A DNA stretch of 64,000 bases from Pachyseris speciosa (GCA_016490735.1 JAEMWC010000197.1:482501-546500); one strand, 5' to 3'; shown: positions 34,121 to 46,590, numbered from the stretch's first letter. Made by a program: numbers and translations. Notes: generated by a model from the letters alone, not told the origin.

Positions 34121-34408
34121 CTCCTTTCGTTCTGAATTTCCACACTTGGCTGTCGCTCTTCTCTTTTGCATATACCGAGGTAACTACTATTTCATAATCT
34201 TTCCAACAGTTAAGGTGAAGGGTGTGGTTACTTGCACTTTTGCTGACGTTAACCGAGTTCCAGTTGGTTCTGCTGACCGGTGAAAATACCTCTCTGTAGT
34301 AAACAACGTGCCTTAGAACCAAACACGCCCCTTCTAATGGAGGCAGCCATCTGACTAACACGACTGCTCCTGCTATTGTGCTGGCATTGTTTATGAGTAC
34401 AGGTTTAC
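34121..34408 (-). CDS. Receptor gene exon: FN3 domain (older duplicate)
   Basis: A 288-nt FN3 exon in phase 1-1 (VLVRWLPPLEGACLVL, VVYYREVFSPVS). The acceptor is TTTCCCAG. The sibling exon has GGAG/GTAAAT; here the same place reads GGAG/GCAAGT, which is the consensus GC donor. No GT in phase replaces it. Confidence 0.85.
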
Positions 34409-34646
34409 CTGGGAAAGAACAAAGCAGAGCGATAATTATTATTATTCCTTCTCCATTTAACCATCACAAACAGTCCCAAGGCTATACTCACCCGGACGAT
34501 CGTGCTTCACTCAGTTATGATATGGCTCCTGGGTTCAAGTCGTTTACAATTCTTGCCGCCCAGCTCCCCCACACCCCCCCCCCCTCCCCACCCCACGTAT
34601 AGAGCTAATCAGACGTTCTTCGCTTAAGTTCCCATGATCCTCTTAC

Positions 34647-35191
34647 CTCGTAATGTGCTAATTTCATCTGACGACAATGCTCTACCAAAGACGTAAAGCT
34701 CCATCACTGATCCATAGAACTGGTGGTTGTCTTTATGACCGTCGTTGCCAATCATGGATTGGTTTCCTGTGGATCCGTAGAACTCTTCGCCAGGAGAATA
34801 TGTTCTAGTACCTATTTCTTTACCGTCAGCATAGATGAACACTGTCCGCGTGATGTGATTCCATGCGACTGCCACATGTGTCCACTCACTTAACGAAACT
34901 ATAGTACTTTGCAATGACCATCCCTCTTCACTTCCGTTAATGCCACGACTGAAGACAATGCTTCGGTTTTTTACGCCCAGTAGAAACTGCCCTCGTGGGT
35001 AACGCCATTCTCCATAAATCACCGCCATCTTATCTGGGCTTCCTTTCATTTGTTTTATCCAACAGGAAATCGTGAAGCTGTAAATATTCAAGTCAATTTT
35101 AGGAGCAGTGGCGAAGGAATTTGATTGGTTGAAAACGGGAGCTTTGCTTTCTGTACACCGTCCTTCAATAAAAGATGGAGAGCCACTTAAT
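34647..35191 (-). CDS. Receptor gene exon: first LamG-like domain
   Basis: A 545-nt exon homologous to 29023-29582, with SFTISCWIKQMKG, WTHVAVAWNHITRTVFIYADG, IGNDGHKDNHQFYGSVMELY and ALSSDEISTLRG. The acceptor is ATTTCTAG and the donor is CGAG/GTAAGA. It enters in phase 2, so a small first-strand exon should lie upstream; I could not find it, nor the signal peptide. LamG-FN3-FN3 here and LamG-FN3 later suggest block duplication of the ectodomain. Confidence 0.8.
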
Positions 35192-35874
35192 CTAGAAATG
35201 AAAGGAAAAAATATGACCCACCTTGTCGTATGCTTGGCTGCTTATGGTGATAACATTTAATAAATAATAATAATATAGATATATTTAGCCAAGCCTAAAG
35301 GCGGAGCTCCGTTATTATTATTATTGTTTTACTGTCATAGAGTAAGTTCGTATGGCTTTTTGTGTCCAAAAAATTGAGCAGCAGCAGCTATTCGATAGCA
35401 AGCGTTTGAAAAAAGTAAAAACATTCTTTAATCCAAACTACTTTCAGATGAAAGCGTTTAAGAATTCAAAGCGGATTAAAAAATACAATAACAATAACAC
35501 AACATTGCAAGATCGGGGAAACATATTTTAAATTGAATTAAGCATACGGCGCAGACGGGCTCTGAGACTAAAAATAGAAGCTGCATAACCGAGTTATGAA
35601 ACGTTTATTTAAAATTATTCTTTTGACATCATGAAATGATAATGTTTCTTACAAGAAAATAAACTTTACCAACTTCCTCATCAAATACCATTTTTATCTA
35701 CATAAGTAGGGAACAAAAATAAACAACACGCAATCATTTTGCGGCTAGCCGGCGACGCGTATCAGATTACAGGCAATGCAAATCAATAGACCTTTATACC
35801 GATACGGCGGCCATTTTCAACAACTTAAATTTACAGAATATTATGGGATTCCCAGGGGACAAAAAAACTCGCAT

Positions 35875-36640
35875 CGCTGTGCGTGACAGGTACCTTGTGC
35901 GATAAAGCTGTTCACTTTTTTAGTCCTACGGTAAGTCTTGGCTGATCAACAAGATGAAAACACAAAATAGTTCAGTATAGAGGAGTTGAATGTGTGGAAC
36001 GTCGAGAAATTGTGAATATATATTTGAAAAATCGTGTAATTCATCGCCGGTGATAATCGTAAACGCGAGTTGGTAATAAAAGTTTTCTATGCTTCCCGGC
36101 TACGTTTACCTCTGTGTAGTACTAAACAACGAGAAGACGCACAAATTGCTGCAAGAAGGAAGTAAGGAAAAACTTTCTAATCGACGGCATCGCCCTTCCT
36201 TTCCCAGAGAACCTGGGAAATTGGGTAAAGGGACGTTAATTGTTATTTCCCTGATATGACTCGACGATGACCGATCTGCGAACGCTTACCTGTCAAAAAA
36301 AAAACCCACAGAAAATCCGCAAAAGAAGGGAAGAATCTCTATGAAAGCGGACTCGTCAGTGATGTTGAGAATAACAATATATCAGACGCCTGAAGTATTG
36401 TTATGTTCATGGAAAAGTTGTTCCCCACACGAGCGAGAATCGGGAAGCACAGAAAACTTATGTTACCTTCTCGCGTCTACGAGTATCACCGGCGATGAAT
36501 GTATATGTTCGCAATTTCTCGACGTTCCACACATTCAACTGCTCCATACTGTACTCTTTTGTGTTTTCATCTTGTTGACCAGCCGTGACTTACCGTTGGA
36601 CTAAAAAAGTAAACAGCTTCATCGCACAACAGGCGTGACT
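35875..36640. mobile_element. TIR element, non-autonomous
   Basis: GCGATAAAGCTGTTCACTTTTTTAG near 35901 mirrors CTAAAAAAGTAAACAGCTTC near 36601. The inner blocks GAGTTGAATGTGTGGAACGT and ATCGCCGGTGAT are also inverted. The arms are about 190 bp. No transposase frame was seen. Confidence 0.65.
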
Positions 36641-37705
36641 CGGTTCATTAATGGTAAATATGGTGAAATTCCTTTTCCTTGTAGTACCCGGGGGGTCCTC
36701 TCAGGAAGCCAATTTTGGCTCTTTGTCAAGTCTGAATTTTCCTAAAATTTGGATCCGGTTGTCTCTTACAATTCACAAGAAAATAGAAATTCGACTAACC
36801 AGCACTACAGCCGAACAAGACGCTCTATGAGCGTTTACTCGGGATACGTTTGTGATGCAGAAGCCAGACGCACGCTTTCTGGTTCTCGAAAACTATCCGG
36901 CTACGGGTTTGCTTTTGGGTTCGCACAAAGCCTTTTTGTTCACGTACGAGAAAAGCGCGTTAAACTGTTTTGAGAGTTGCTACCATATTCGTTGTCAGCT
37001 GTCGTTGTTTACCTCCAAATTAAGTGGCAACATCTGTAGTCTACTCTGGCTCTCTCGAAGCATTTTTTCTCCCTGCTAAGCTTGAAAACATTCGCACAGA
37101 CACTTCTCTAAACATATTGTTCAGAACTTGAAGACACAAGGCGAATCTTTTCCGCGTATGGGACATGTTTCTCAGAAGCAATCCAGACGTCATGCATTGT
37201 AAAAAGCTCGAAATTCAAATTGCTCTATTTTCAAAACAAAGCGTGTTACGTGGCTGAAAACAGGCCCGCAGAGATATCCTTAAAATATCATTTACCTGAT
37301 GAAGATAAAATAATCTAAATGTTTAATTTTAGTGTTTCCTGACGTCACGTGAAAACCAAGAATTCGCAAACTTATCTCTAAATATAGAACCGTCACAGCC
37401 ATCGAGATATGATATCACCCGGATCAAATAACATCAAAACAACTGCGATTTCCTAAATATAGAACTGTCACAACGTACTAATTCGAGTCGATACTCACAG
37501 CACGTGCGAGGCTTCCAGCGTTTTCTTAAACTCGGCAAACCTTTTCACGCGGACAAACTGTATTGTATTAAAATCTAGCTTCAAAAACGTTACAAAGATA
37601 TGGGCAGGAAAATTTGTTCAGACGGTCGAAGTGAATTGTTTAACCTTGAGTGTTTTTCTTACGGTCACGTATTAAGTGGAAAGTATCACATTACAAAAAC
37701 AAGTT

Positions 37706-38035
37706 TAAAGCCGCGGCTACACGAGCGATTTTTTGCTTGCGATGGTGATACGATTTTTTGTAAAATTGTCGCGTCGCCGGCGCGCGATGAAAATCACCCG
37801 TGTAGCCACCCTCGCACAGGTGATGCGACAGCTCAAAAAATCGCAGAAAAAGAATCGCGAAAAGTTGAACTCATTCAATTTCTCGCGATTTTTTTCTTGC
37901 GACTTTTTACCTATTGCGTTGCCAGTTCAAGGGTGGCTACACTTGCGATTTTCATCGCGCGCTGGTGACGCGACAAAATTGAAAAAATCGCATCACCGGC
38001 GCGAGCGAAAAATCGCTCGTGTAGCCGCGGCTTAA
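37706..38035. mobile_element. Foldback MITE with a TTAA-type flank
   Basis: AAGCCGCGGCTACACGAGCGAT at the left tip is the inverse of the right tip ATCGCTCGTGTAGCCGCGGCTT. TTAA occurs at both borders (GTTTAAAGCC and GGCTTAAGC), which fits piggyBac-type target use. Length about 330 bp, GC-rich against its AT-rich surroundings. Confidence 0.8.
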
Positions 38036-39195
38036 GCAAATTTGCGATTTCTCTAAATATAGAACTGTCACAGCGTTCGGATTCGAGTTGTGATATCTTT
38101 GAGATCGACAAGCTGATAACCACTGCATGTGCGAGGCTTCCAACCTTTTCTTAAACTCGGCTTACCTTTTCACGGGGACAGACTGTACCGTATTAAAATA
38201 TCTAGCTTCACAACACAAACACGATAAATTTACGTAACATGAAAACAACTGTCGCGTGATGTTAGCCTTTCGACCTTTGAACTATTTGGTTTGCTTTAAC
38301 CAATGAACACACCTCCACGTGCCTGCTATTGTTCATAGGCCAATCACAACACCGGAACGTAATTGTATTGTGCATTTTGCTGCACAGGAAAGAAAAGAAA
38401 AAAAAAAAGACTGAAATCTAACACATTTTATAACTCGTGATACTTACAGTATCCCGAGTAATAATCATGCTTCCTAAAGGTATGAGCAATCAGATTTCTA
38501 ATTATCAGATTGACTTTACCACCCTATTATTGAACGGGCAGTATAACCCTGTTCTAAGTTACGCTCAAATGGTGTACTTTGGAGAACTTCAGTAGAAATC
38601 CTCGCAAACCTGTTCATCAATTTAATGGTATCAAAGCCGAGAGAAATACTTGAATTACAAATGTAGCCTTTCAAATGACTGGGTTTCGGGAAGGTTTCCA
38701 CACGGTAAGAGATTAAAGTTGACAATTCTTCACCAATTCCGCCATATTGAGACAAAAGCCAACCTGGATGAAATTGCGGATATGGCAGCGCTAACGAGTA
38801 TCTAACAAGTATCTAGTATAACAACACATACCATGTGGCTGGTTAAAGGCTATGGAAGTAGATAACTGTGATTTGCATGCCAACAAAGTCAAGCATTGTC
38901 TTAAAATCACGATTACGTACTTGCAAATCTCACTCAAAGAAGTGTTTAAACCACGTATCATCGAAATATTTCTCAAACACAGAGATCGGCTTTTCTTTTC
39001 AAACAAGAGCCTAAATTTTTCCATTTCTCCACATTTTATGCTGAAGCGAGAATTCCTTTCGATTCGAAACTCCGGTTTCCAACGCCAAAAGTGTACAACC
39101 CAGAACATTTGTTTACTCTTACAACTATTTGAGCCCACGAGCGAAACGTATTGGTCTACGACCTTTCCCAAGCTGGTGCTTTGTTTTGGCGCAAA

Positions 39196-40900
39196 CAACA
39201 ACAACAACAATACTTTATTTATACACGTAACACTAAGGAGCTCCTAAGTGCTCGTTAAAACGTGTACGTGTGTACTAATGTAAAAGAATAAAATTGTACC
39301 AAATGTAAAAGGATAAAATTAATCAATTAATTAATAATCACTACCTAAATACTACTAGTAATTAATATATGTACAAAATTAAAAAACTTTAAAAAAAATT
39401 TAAAAGCTCTTCAAGTCATATGAACATTAAGAGCCCGCTTAAACGATACAGTGTCTTTGGATTCTCTAACCATTGGAGGCAACGCATTCCACAGTTTACT
39501 GACTAAAAAGGTAAAAGATCGATGCATATACTCCAAGTTGAATGGGGAAGTTCCAGCCTGGTGCTGAGCCCACGTAAATTATATTTAACATTCTTATGAT
39601 TGAAAAACTTACTAATATAGGGTGCTCCGTGGCTATACAAGCACTTGTATAACATAAGTAGCGACTGGAATTGTCTGCGTTGTTCCAAAGACTTGATATT
39701 AACTATTTTTAGGAGGTAGTCGTATGAAACAGACTTCGGAAAGCCTAAGATACTTCTTAATAAATAGTAATTAGTGTCCTCCATTTTGGTAGCCTCAGCA
39801 TTACCTATACCCGGCAAAAGAGGGCTGCAATACTCAAGATGTGGGAGAACAAATGCCTTGTAGAGACGTACCATTACATACTTCGGAATGAACTTGCGTA
39901 GTCTCCGCAAGGCCGAAGCCTTTGCGCATGCTTTTTTCAGCTGTTCCTTTATATGCGCCTTAGAGGTTAGTTTACTGTCTAAGACTACCCCTAAGATCTT
40001 AAGTGTATCTTGCGTCTCAACCTTCACATTATTGAGATGAAATTCATATTCATATAATGACGGCCCGATGGAAACAGCTTGCGTTTTAGCAGCATTAATC
40101 TGTAAGTAATTTAATCCGAACCATTTTGATAGCACGCTAAGGTCAGAGTTAATAACACACTGCAGAACCATCGGTGAGACATCCGAGGCATATTCCGTCG
40201 TGTCGTCAGCATACAGCCTTAAGGACGTATTAGAAACAAAATAATTAAGATCATTAACGTACATATTAAATACGAGTGGACCTAACAAGGATCCCTGTGG
40301 TACTCCGGTTGTAATAGTTGTCCATGGAGAATATACCCGATCAAGTTTAACTCTTTGCCTTCTACCTAAAAGATAGGCAGTCATAAGTTCCAAAGCATCA
40401 TCTGTAAAACCATACGCTTTCAGTTTGGCCAGCAAAAGTGGGTGACAAACAGAGTCAAATGCCTTAGTTAAGTCAACAGCCACTACTGCAACAGTTTCTC
40501 TTCTGTCAAGACAAGCTCTCCAATCTTCAGACATTTTCAAAAGCGCCGTACAACACGAATGACCCTTGAGGTAGCCTGATAGATTCGGTGAGAGCCTCCA
40601 GTGGAATGCATCGTACATTTGATCAAACATCACCTTCTCATATATTTTCGACAGGGCAGTTAAAACAGATACTGGTCGATAGCTAGCCTTATCCGTCTTG
40701 CTTTCTTTCTTAAATACCGGCACAACATCACTACTTTTCCATACTGTCGGCCATTGTCGATTAGTGATAAAATAATTGATCAAGCAGGTCACCGGTTCAG
40801 CAATGAGAGGAGAAGATAAACGTAACAACCTTTGAGAAATGCAGAAATGCCCGAAAGTGATTCGTTAGAGCGGCCGTGAAAAATTTTGGTGTTTTTGCCG
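39196..40900 (-). mobile_element. 5'-truncated LINE (RT-bearing non-LTR element)
   Basis: The minus strand carries a LINE from a 5' truncation near 40900 to a 3' tail with a (GTT)n run at 39196-39210. The reverse transcriptase frame is described separately. The 3' UTR between 39502 and 39210 is AT-rich without genes. Confidence 0.8.
39503..40828 (-). CDS. Non-LTR reverse transcriptase fragment
   Basis: A 441-residue open frame covers the RT domain: VVPVFKKESKTDKASYRPVS (finger), AVDLTKAFDSVCHPLLL (motif A), TTGVPQGSLLGPLVF (motif B) and RLYADDTTEY (catalytic YADD, motif C). A LINE C-terminal region follows, with LPHLEYCSPL. It looks like a Jockey/CR1-type protein. The endonuclease and ORF1 are missing. 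The frame is intact over the RT, so the insertion is not old. Confidence 0.85.
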   Translation of the reverse strand: MLRLSSPLIAEPVTCLINYFITNRQWPTVWKSSDVVPVFKKESKTDKASYRPVSVLTALSKIYEKVMFDQMYDAFHWRLSPNLSGYLKGHSCCTALLKMSEDWRACLDRRETVAVVAVDLTKAFDSVCHPLLLAKLKAYGFTDDALELMTAYLLGRRQRVKLDRVYSPWTTITTGVPQGSLLGPLVFNMYVNDLNYFVSNTSLRLYADDTTEYASDVSPMVLQCVINSDLSVLSKWFGLNYLQINAAKTQAVSIGPSLYEYEFHLNNVKVETQDTLKILGVVLDSKLTSKAHIKEQLKKACAKASALRRLRKFIPKYVMVRLYKAFVLPHLEYCSPLLPGIGNAEATKMEDTNYYLLRSILGFPKSVSYDYLLKIVNIKSLEQRRQFQSLLMLYKCLYSHGAPYISKFFNHKNVKYNLRGLSTRLELPHSTWSICIDLLPF

Positions 40901-40907
40901 TAGCAAT

Positions 40908-41672
40908 CAGTGGCGTAGCTAGCCATTTTTGATTTGCAAGTCCGTCCCAAACTTTGCGATTTCGTGGAAGTCAAAGGAGTTACAAAAAGACTTTTTGACA
41001 GATGTCAAGTGATTTTGTCCTGAATTTTATTGTAACCCTGGATTGCTTTACAAACAGGGAACCAATTACCGCCATCATGTCTCAGTGACTCTTACTTCAA
41101 TGTAAACACGATTTCTATTATAAAAAGACGTTTTTCATGAATTTATTGCAACTCTGAACGTCTGTAAAACACTAAAAACCACTACTACATTTTCAAAACT
41201 CACGGGCCACAGCCTCCACGTCTATGGTCATTTCCCGGTACGCTAGCCTGCGTGCAGACGTCTCTTATTTCCTTTCTTGTGGGAAGGAGGCGGATGTACA
41301 CAGGTTACGGCACATTTGCATCAAAGCCATGGAAGACGGCCGTTCCGTTTTCATGGTGGCACGCAGGTAGGTTTTTACTCTGCGTATGGAACTGAAGGAG
41401 CGTTCCGGGGTAGCCGTTGAAAGGCATTTTGAGGAGAATGGTGAGTACCGCATTTACGTTTGAAAATTCTCGACACACGCATTTAAATGGTTTCCTTTAC
41501 TCTAAAACAACCACGCGAGATTAAATAAATTCAATAATTTGTTTTCTTGGTCTTTTCCTGAAAAAGCGAAATCAAAAGATAAATCATTCAACGGGGAAAA
41601 TGTTCGGATAATAATATTATGTCCAAAAATTGTAAGCCTGGGATTACTGGCTTAAAGGCTGCTACGCCCCTG
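40908..41672 (-). mobile_element. hAT-like (hAT5-type) element with transposase end
   Basis: The left tip CAGTGGCGTAGCTAGCC and right tip GCTGCTACGCCCCTG are inverted copies of the CAGGGGCGTAGC signature. GCAAT is repeated at both flanks (40903-40907 and 41673-41677). The inside carries the hAT dimerisation fragment at 41265-41453. Same tips and 5-bp duplication as the element at 24944. Confidence 0.8.
41265..41453 (-). pseudogene. hAT transposase C-terminal dimerisation fragment
   Basis: The minus frame contains LSTATPERSFSSIRRVKTYL, a clear hATC block (usual form TAxxERxFSxLRxLKTxLR), and ends in the normal RxLNxLALLxxH-like region. The catalytic DDE part is absent within the short element, so it is an internally deleted copy. 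Confidence 0.8.
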
Positions 41673-44612
41673 GCAATTGACTTCAGAGGCGTGTTATTTT
41701 TATGGCTGAAGGTGTGTCCCGCTCTTTTGCGAAGCACTCGCTGACAGCATCTATCGTCTGAACACACAGAATGTGCCACCGCTAACTTGCAATAGAGACA
41801 TAGGGTACAGGGTGCAGGTCATAATTTCACTTGAGCGTGGTAGGAATAGCCCTTATTCACGTTTACGATATAAACCATCTTTACACTCGCATAGTAAACT
41901 TTAGCGATGGTAGAAGAATGGACCACGAATTCCCTCGTTTGCCTTTACCATAAGCTGTCAGTAGGTGTTTCTTTTTGCCCTAAACGTTAATGGAGAGAGA
42001 CAAAAAAAATAGGTCCGCAATGCGAACATGTGTCCAGTGCAAGGTGAAGATAGTATATATGTCGTGAAATCTTCTCGTTCTGAACTACATGTGAAACTAG
42101 TTTCTGCTACTGAAGCAATTAACACCGTAAACAGGAACTACATTTTATCCCACACTGAACACGTATCTAAACATATTTGCATTATTCTCAATGTCACATT
42201 TCCGATTCCTGTCAGTTACGCAATCAATCATAAGCCACGTTTCATGGCATTTTAGTATATCCCCAACGGACCGCTTTCGCTCCTGATGATGAAGGCACGA
42301 GCATGGACTTTTACGGCGATTATCGAACTAGACACTTCAATCGTCACCTTTTCGTTTTGGAATTTAAATTTAGTTCAGTGCTACAGTGGAACAGAAGGCA
42401 TGGGACCTTGCATACACACACATCTAATTCCTACATGTGGTCGAGAATATGTTTTCAGTGATCAATATGATTGGTTCAGCAGTACATCACGAAGCATCCA
42501 CAGTTATGGATTAGTTGTTGGTTTGTCGTGATTGACCTATTAAATTGCCCAGCTACGACGATAAGCCTACTGATCTCGTAAGCTTTGCTTCTTCAAATTC
42601 ATTTGTTCCGAATATTGTATTATATATAGTGAGTTTCGCTCACCAAATACGGATTTCCGACTTACACGACTGATCTCACAACAAAATATCGACGTGATTA
42701 CGGTTACAAATTTTTGTCATATTTGTGTTACGGTTACACATTTTTGTCATATTCTTGTTTTACGCGGTGGTCGCTTACTTCATGTAGCCAGTTACGTAAG
42801 GGAAATTTCACTGAAATCATAATGCTATTTGTTATTCTATATAAAGCACTTGCGCAATCTTTTACAGCTCTTGCAAGGTGTCTAGTTGCTACTCAACACT
42901 AGACACAAAAATTAATCGAAGCCGCGATCGGAGCACGCGAAGAGTTGAGGCGACTTCCAAACGGAGGGCTTATTAGAGAGAGTGGCGGGGGGGGGGGGTT
43001 AATAGAGACGGGGGGCTTAATAGAGCTGTTACGGTAGGTCTTGGAATAGACCTCTTTGGCTTGTATATTTTGGTTTTCCGATGTAGGTCCCAAGGCGATT
43101 TCCCTTTTGTCTTTTTATAAATTATGCGTACATATGATCGTGAAGACGGCGGAATTTCAAAGAAACAGTTCTCTAGGGTAACATCACATGATCTACATTG
43201 GGAAAACAAAACATAAAAACTGAAAAGGTCTATCGATACGCCGTTTTATTAAAAAAAAAAAAAAAAAAGAAAAGAAAAAGAAAAGAGGATCAGTATTGGG
43301 TTGTCAAGCTGTTAAAAGGGGTTCCTTTTTTCCAGTACCGATACGATGAGATCAACAGCAAATTCTAATGTGAAGCAGATTTCTTCCGAGTGCTTCGGCA
43401 ATGGTATGCCTCTTCTTCAATAGCTTATTAATCCTACAGCTTCCGGATGGGTAAACGTTGACGAAATCCACGCTATACTCTTTATGGACAAGTTGAAAAG
43501 GTTACAGCTGCACGAACATTAGCTCAGGTGCAAATTTTCGCAAATAGGGTTAGCGTAATCCAAACCATATGTCGAGGAGACTTCGGTCCCTTTAGCTTAA
43601 AATTAGCAATATTTGTATAGGTCATCAACTCCACGAGCAAGTTCTTTCAAGACCATGCAAATACTCAGACGTTTAAAATGTCACGCGAAAAGATAAGGCC
43701 CCTTTCTATATCAAGACATGCCTCAAATAATGTTGCACTATGCAAGGACTTTTACGACACGTTTTGAAAATTCGTTAAATTTGCATAATTTCCAATATTA
43801 AAATAGCATCCTTCATAAATGTCATGACAAAAATATTTTACAAAAGCCGCTCTTATTTTACTAATATATACCGCTAGAGAGTTTATACCCACTGAATTCA
43901 ATTGAGTTGGTTTTTAGCAAATTTCCTAGAGAAACTGTTAGAAATCTTGACGTGAAATTATTCACGAAATGAAGACCCAAATGCAAGTAAAAATGATCTC
44001 CCAAGTGGACCCCCTGGAAACAGAATGAAAATAAGATCCAACCAAACTTATACCATATCTGCTAATAATTGACTAAGTTGTCACTGTATGCAAAAGTTTG
44101 AGCTACATTGGCGAGGTAGTCTGTACCACCTTTTGCAAGGCTCTCTCGTGGAAAGCCCCTTAAATACAAAACAAGAATACTTTGAGTCCTTTTTTATATT
44201 GTGTTTTCTTTTCTTTTTCATAATTCCACAAAGCGACGCACTCCACTCTTGGTTTCGAAAGTTAAAGAAAGCACTACCCCCCCCCCCCCCCCACTTTATT
44301 TCCCTACAGAAGAATATTGTAGCCGGCGCAACTGTCAAAGTAGCCAGCAATATCGCCGGTCGCCAGTGCTTTTTGATAACCCAGAAATATTTTTTTTAAT
44401 ACGTTGCTACCTGTGTTCACACTTGGATCAAAGAGATATTACAATTCTTATGTCCCACCCTTTTTTTCCTTTTTCACCCAGCAAATAAAAGATTAGAATT
44501 TTGTCTTTACTGGCACCGAGCAACTTCGAATGGCTTTCCTTGGCCAATTTTGTGTTCAAAATATTTAGCAGCAGCAGGTAAAACGGGGAGTTTTACGATC
44601 CAGATGAACTAT
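41673..44612. other. Stretch without a recognised gene
   Basis: No coding region is supported. There are homopolymer runs (G-run near 42990, A-run near 43250, C-run near 44280) and a repeat at 44510-44612 related to 35330 and 50700. Confidence 0.5.
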
Positions 44613-44619
44613 TCGATAC

Positions 44620-44934
44620 CAAGATAGGATAAACACAAGAGAATTAGTCCTCCATATAGGCCCTATCAGGCCCTATCCTTGTCGTAATCCAGTAAAGTTA
44701 TTTTTAGATGTCGTCTAAGATCCGGTGATCCCAAGAGGGTTGAGTGATAGCAAATCATATGTCCTCATTTTTACCAATGTTGTCAGCTGCCACGCAATTG
44801 GTAAAAATGGTGACATATGATTGGCTATTACTCAACCCTCTTGGGAACATCGGATCTTGCAGGACATCTAAAGGGATTATTATGGGGATAGGGCCTATTC
44901 GGGGGATTAATTCTTTTATCTTTATCCTATCTTG
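44620..44934. mobile_element. MITE with a 7-8 bp target duplication
   Basis: The tips CAAGATAGGATAAA and TTTATCCTATCTTG are inverse. TCGATAC(C) is repeated directly at 44613 and 44935. Inner arms (CCCAAGAGGGTTGAGT and its inverse) make a nearly complete foldback. It interrupts a repeat family whose uninterrupted relative is at about 35330-35510. Confidence 0.85.
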
Positions 44935-45514
44935 TCGATACCAAACGTTTGGTAAAGAAAAAAACAAACATTCTTTAGTCTAAACTACTTTCAGATGAAA
45001 GGGTAAAGGAATTCAAAGCGGACCATAAACAATACATTGGAAGAAAACAATTTGCGATGGGTTTTTGTTTGATATTCTTGGCGAAGGTTGAGAAATTAGA
45101 CAAGTAACAAACATATCTCGTAGTAAACTAGAAAAATTGCTGAGCCATTTTGACAAAAAATGTTTGTAGGAAAGCCAAAAAGAATTACGAACCTGGAAAT
45201 TTAGAGCAGTCGACAGGAATTAACTGATCACGGTTCAAAAACCGCAAAACAATAACACCTTACAGGATGCGTAAGCTTATGTTTCTTCGATGATATTTGG
45301 AGATGGTGGAAAAAAGACAAGTAACAAACATATCTCGTAGAAAGTTAGAAAAAATGCTAAGAAAAAATGACTTAAAATGTCTACGAACCAAGCTAGAAAC
45401 CTCTCCTTAATTTGTTTTTAAGTACCTTAATCGAACTGGAGGTTAGACTCAAAACTTCCCAGTTACTTAGCCTCCAGGCTCTATATTTGTACTTATTAAA
45501 TTTTTATATGTTAA

Positions 45515-46165
45515 TCTCTGTGTGTTAATCACGTGGATAATCGGTACAAGCGCAGTCTAATTACCACCATGTTAGATCGAGCTTACCGCATATCTTCCGA
45601 CTGGTCGTACTTCTCACAAGAATGCGATCGGCTTGAGAGGCACTTATTCAATCTGGCCGTCAAACAATTCGTACATTCCAAGGTAGCGACTACAGCCCCC
45701 ATCCGAGTTGTCATACGATTTAAAGATCAGGTCTCTGCTAATGTAGTGAAAAAAGGTCTCACAGCCCTCAGCTCAAAAATCAAGACCACAATTCAGCCTG
45801 TGTTCATCAGCAGAAAACTCAACGAAGACCTTAAATTTCGATAAGTCAAGCCAGCCATTGTTAACCAGCAATGTTTAGTTTATAAATTTCAATGTAACCT
45901 GTGCGATGCAGGATATGTTGGCGACCTCCACGAACGCGTTGATGGACACAAACAAAAATCGTCGTCAATTTATAAACATTATTTTAGCGAACATAACTCG
46001 AACGTACCATCTTTTCTTTCAGAACAATTTCACGTGCTCACTAGAGGCTCTAACAAATTTGATTGCCTAATTAAGGAGATGCTTTTTTATACGAAAACTC
46101 AAACCATCCCTAAACGTGCAAATGGACTCGATTCGCGCAAGGGTATTTATTTGAAGAACTTGTGA
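45515..46165 (+). pseudogene. Penelope-like element: RT end and GIY-YIG endonuclease
   Basis: The first frame (45533-45844) is the C-terminal connection of a Penelope reverse transcriptase (LVKQF-like block, VFISRKLNEDLK), ending at TAA 45842-45844. The same frame then continues with a GIY-YIG-type endonuclease: YKFQCNLCDAGYVGDLHERV, HYFSEHN and KFDCLIKEMLFY, to a stop at 46163. The RT core is missing and the in-frame stop makes it a pseudogene. Confidence 0.75.
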
Positions 46166-46369
46166 CCCTTTGTTATTATGTTAATTTGTAGAGACTATAG
46201 AAATCTAATCTTCGCATTACTTATTAATTTTGCCTTGAGAATGGTGTCATAATGACGCCGAAACGTCGCCTTTTAACGTTAATATTCGCTTGCTTAATCT
46301 CTGTGTATGTGTTAAATTTGTAAAGTACAATAGTGAAATAAAGTGTTGTTGTTGTTGCTGATAGTTTAA

Positions 46370-46590
46370 GGCCTTTTATATGAAGTTTTCCATCCCGGTT
46401 AGGCGGGCTGAGATCTCGGTTTCGTGAGCCGAGATCGCGGCAGACGGGCCAGCCCGCCTTCTGAGGGGTCTTCTGATATAAACACAACCAAAATTTTATG
46501 AAGAAATAAGGCATGAGCCGAGCCAGCCGGTAAAGTAGGTCAGCCCGCCTAACCGGGCTGGAAAACATCATATAAAAAGGCCCTTAGTCA
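46370..46590. repeat. Foldback MITE
   Basis: AAGGCCTTTTATATGAAGTTTTCC near 46370 mirrors GGAAAACATCATATAAAAAGGCC near 46560. Inner arms GGTTAGGCGGGCTGA and its inverse also pair. The GC-rich centre has no coding sense. Confidence 0.8.

Noticed and set aside
37600..38035. Plus-strand frames over the GC-rich block
   Set aside because: They lie over the two arms of a foldback MITE.
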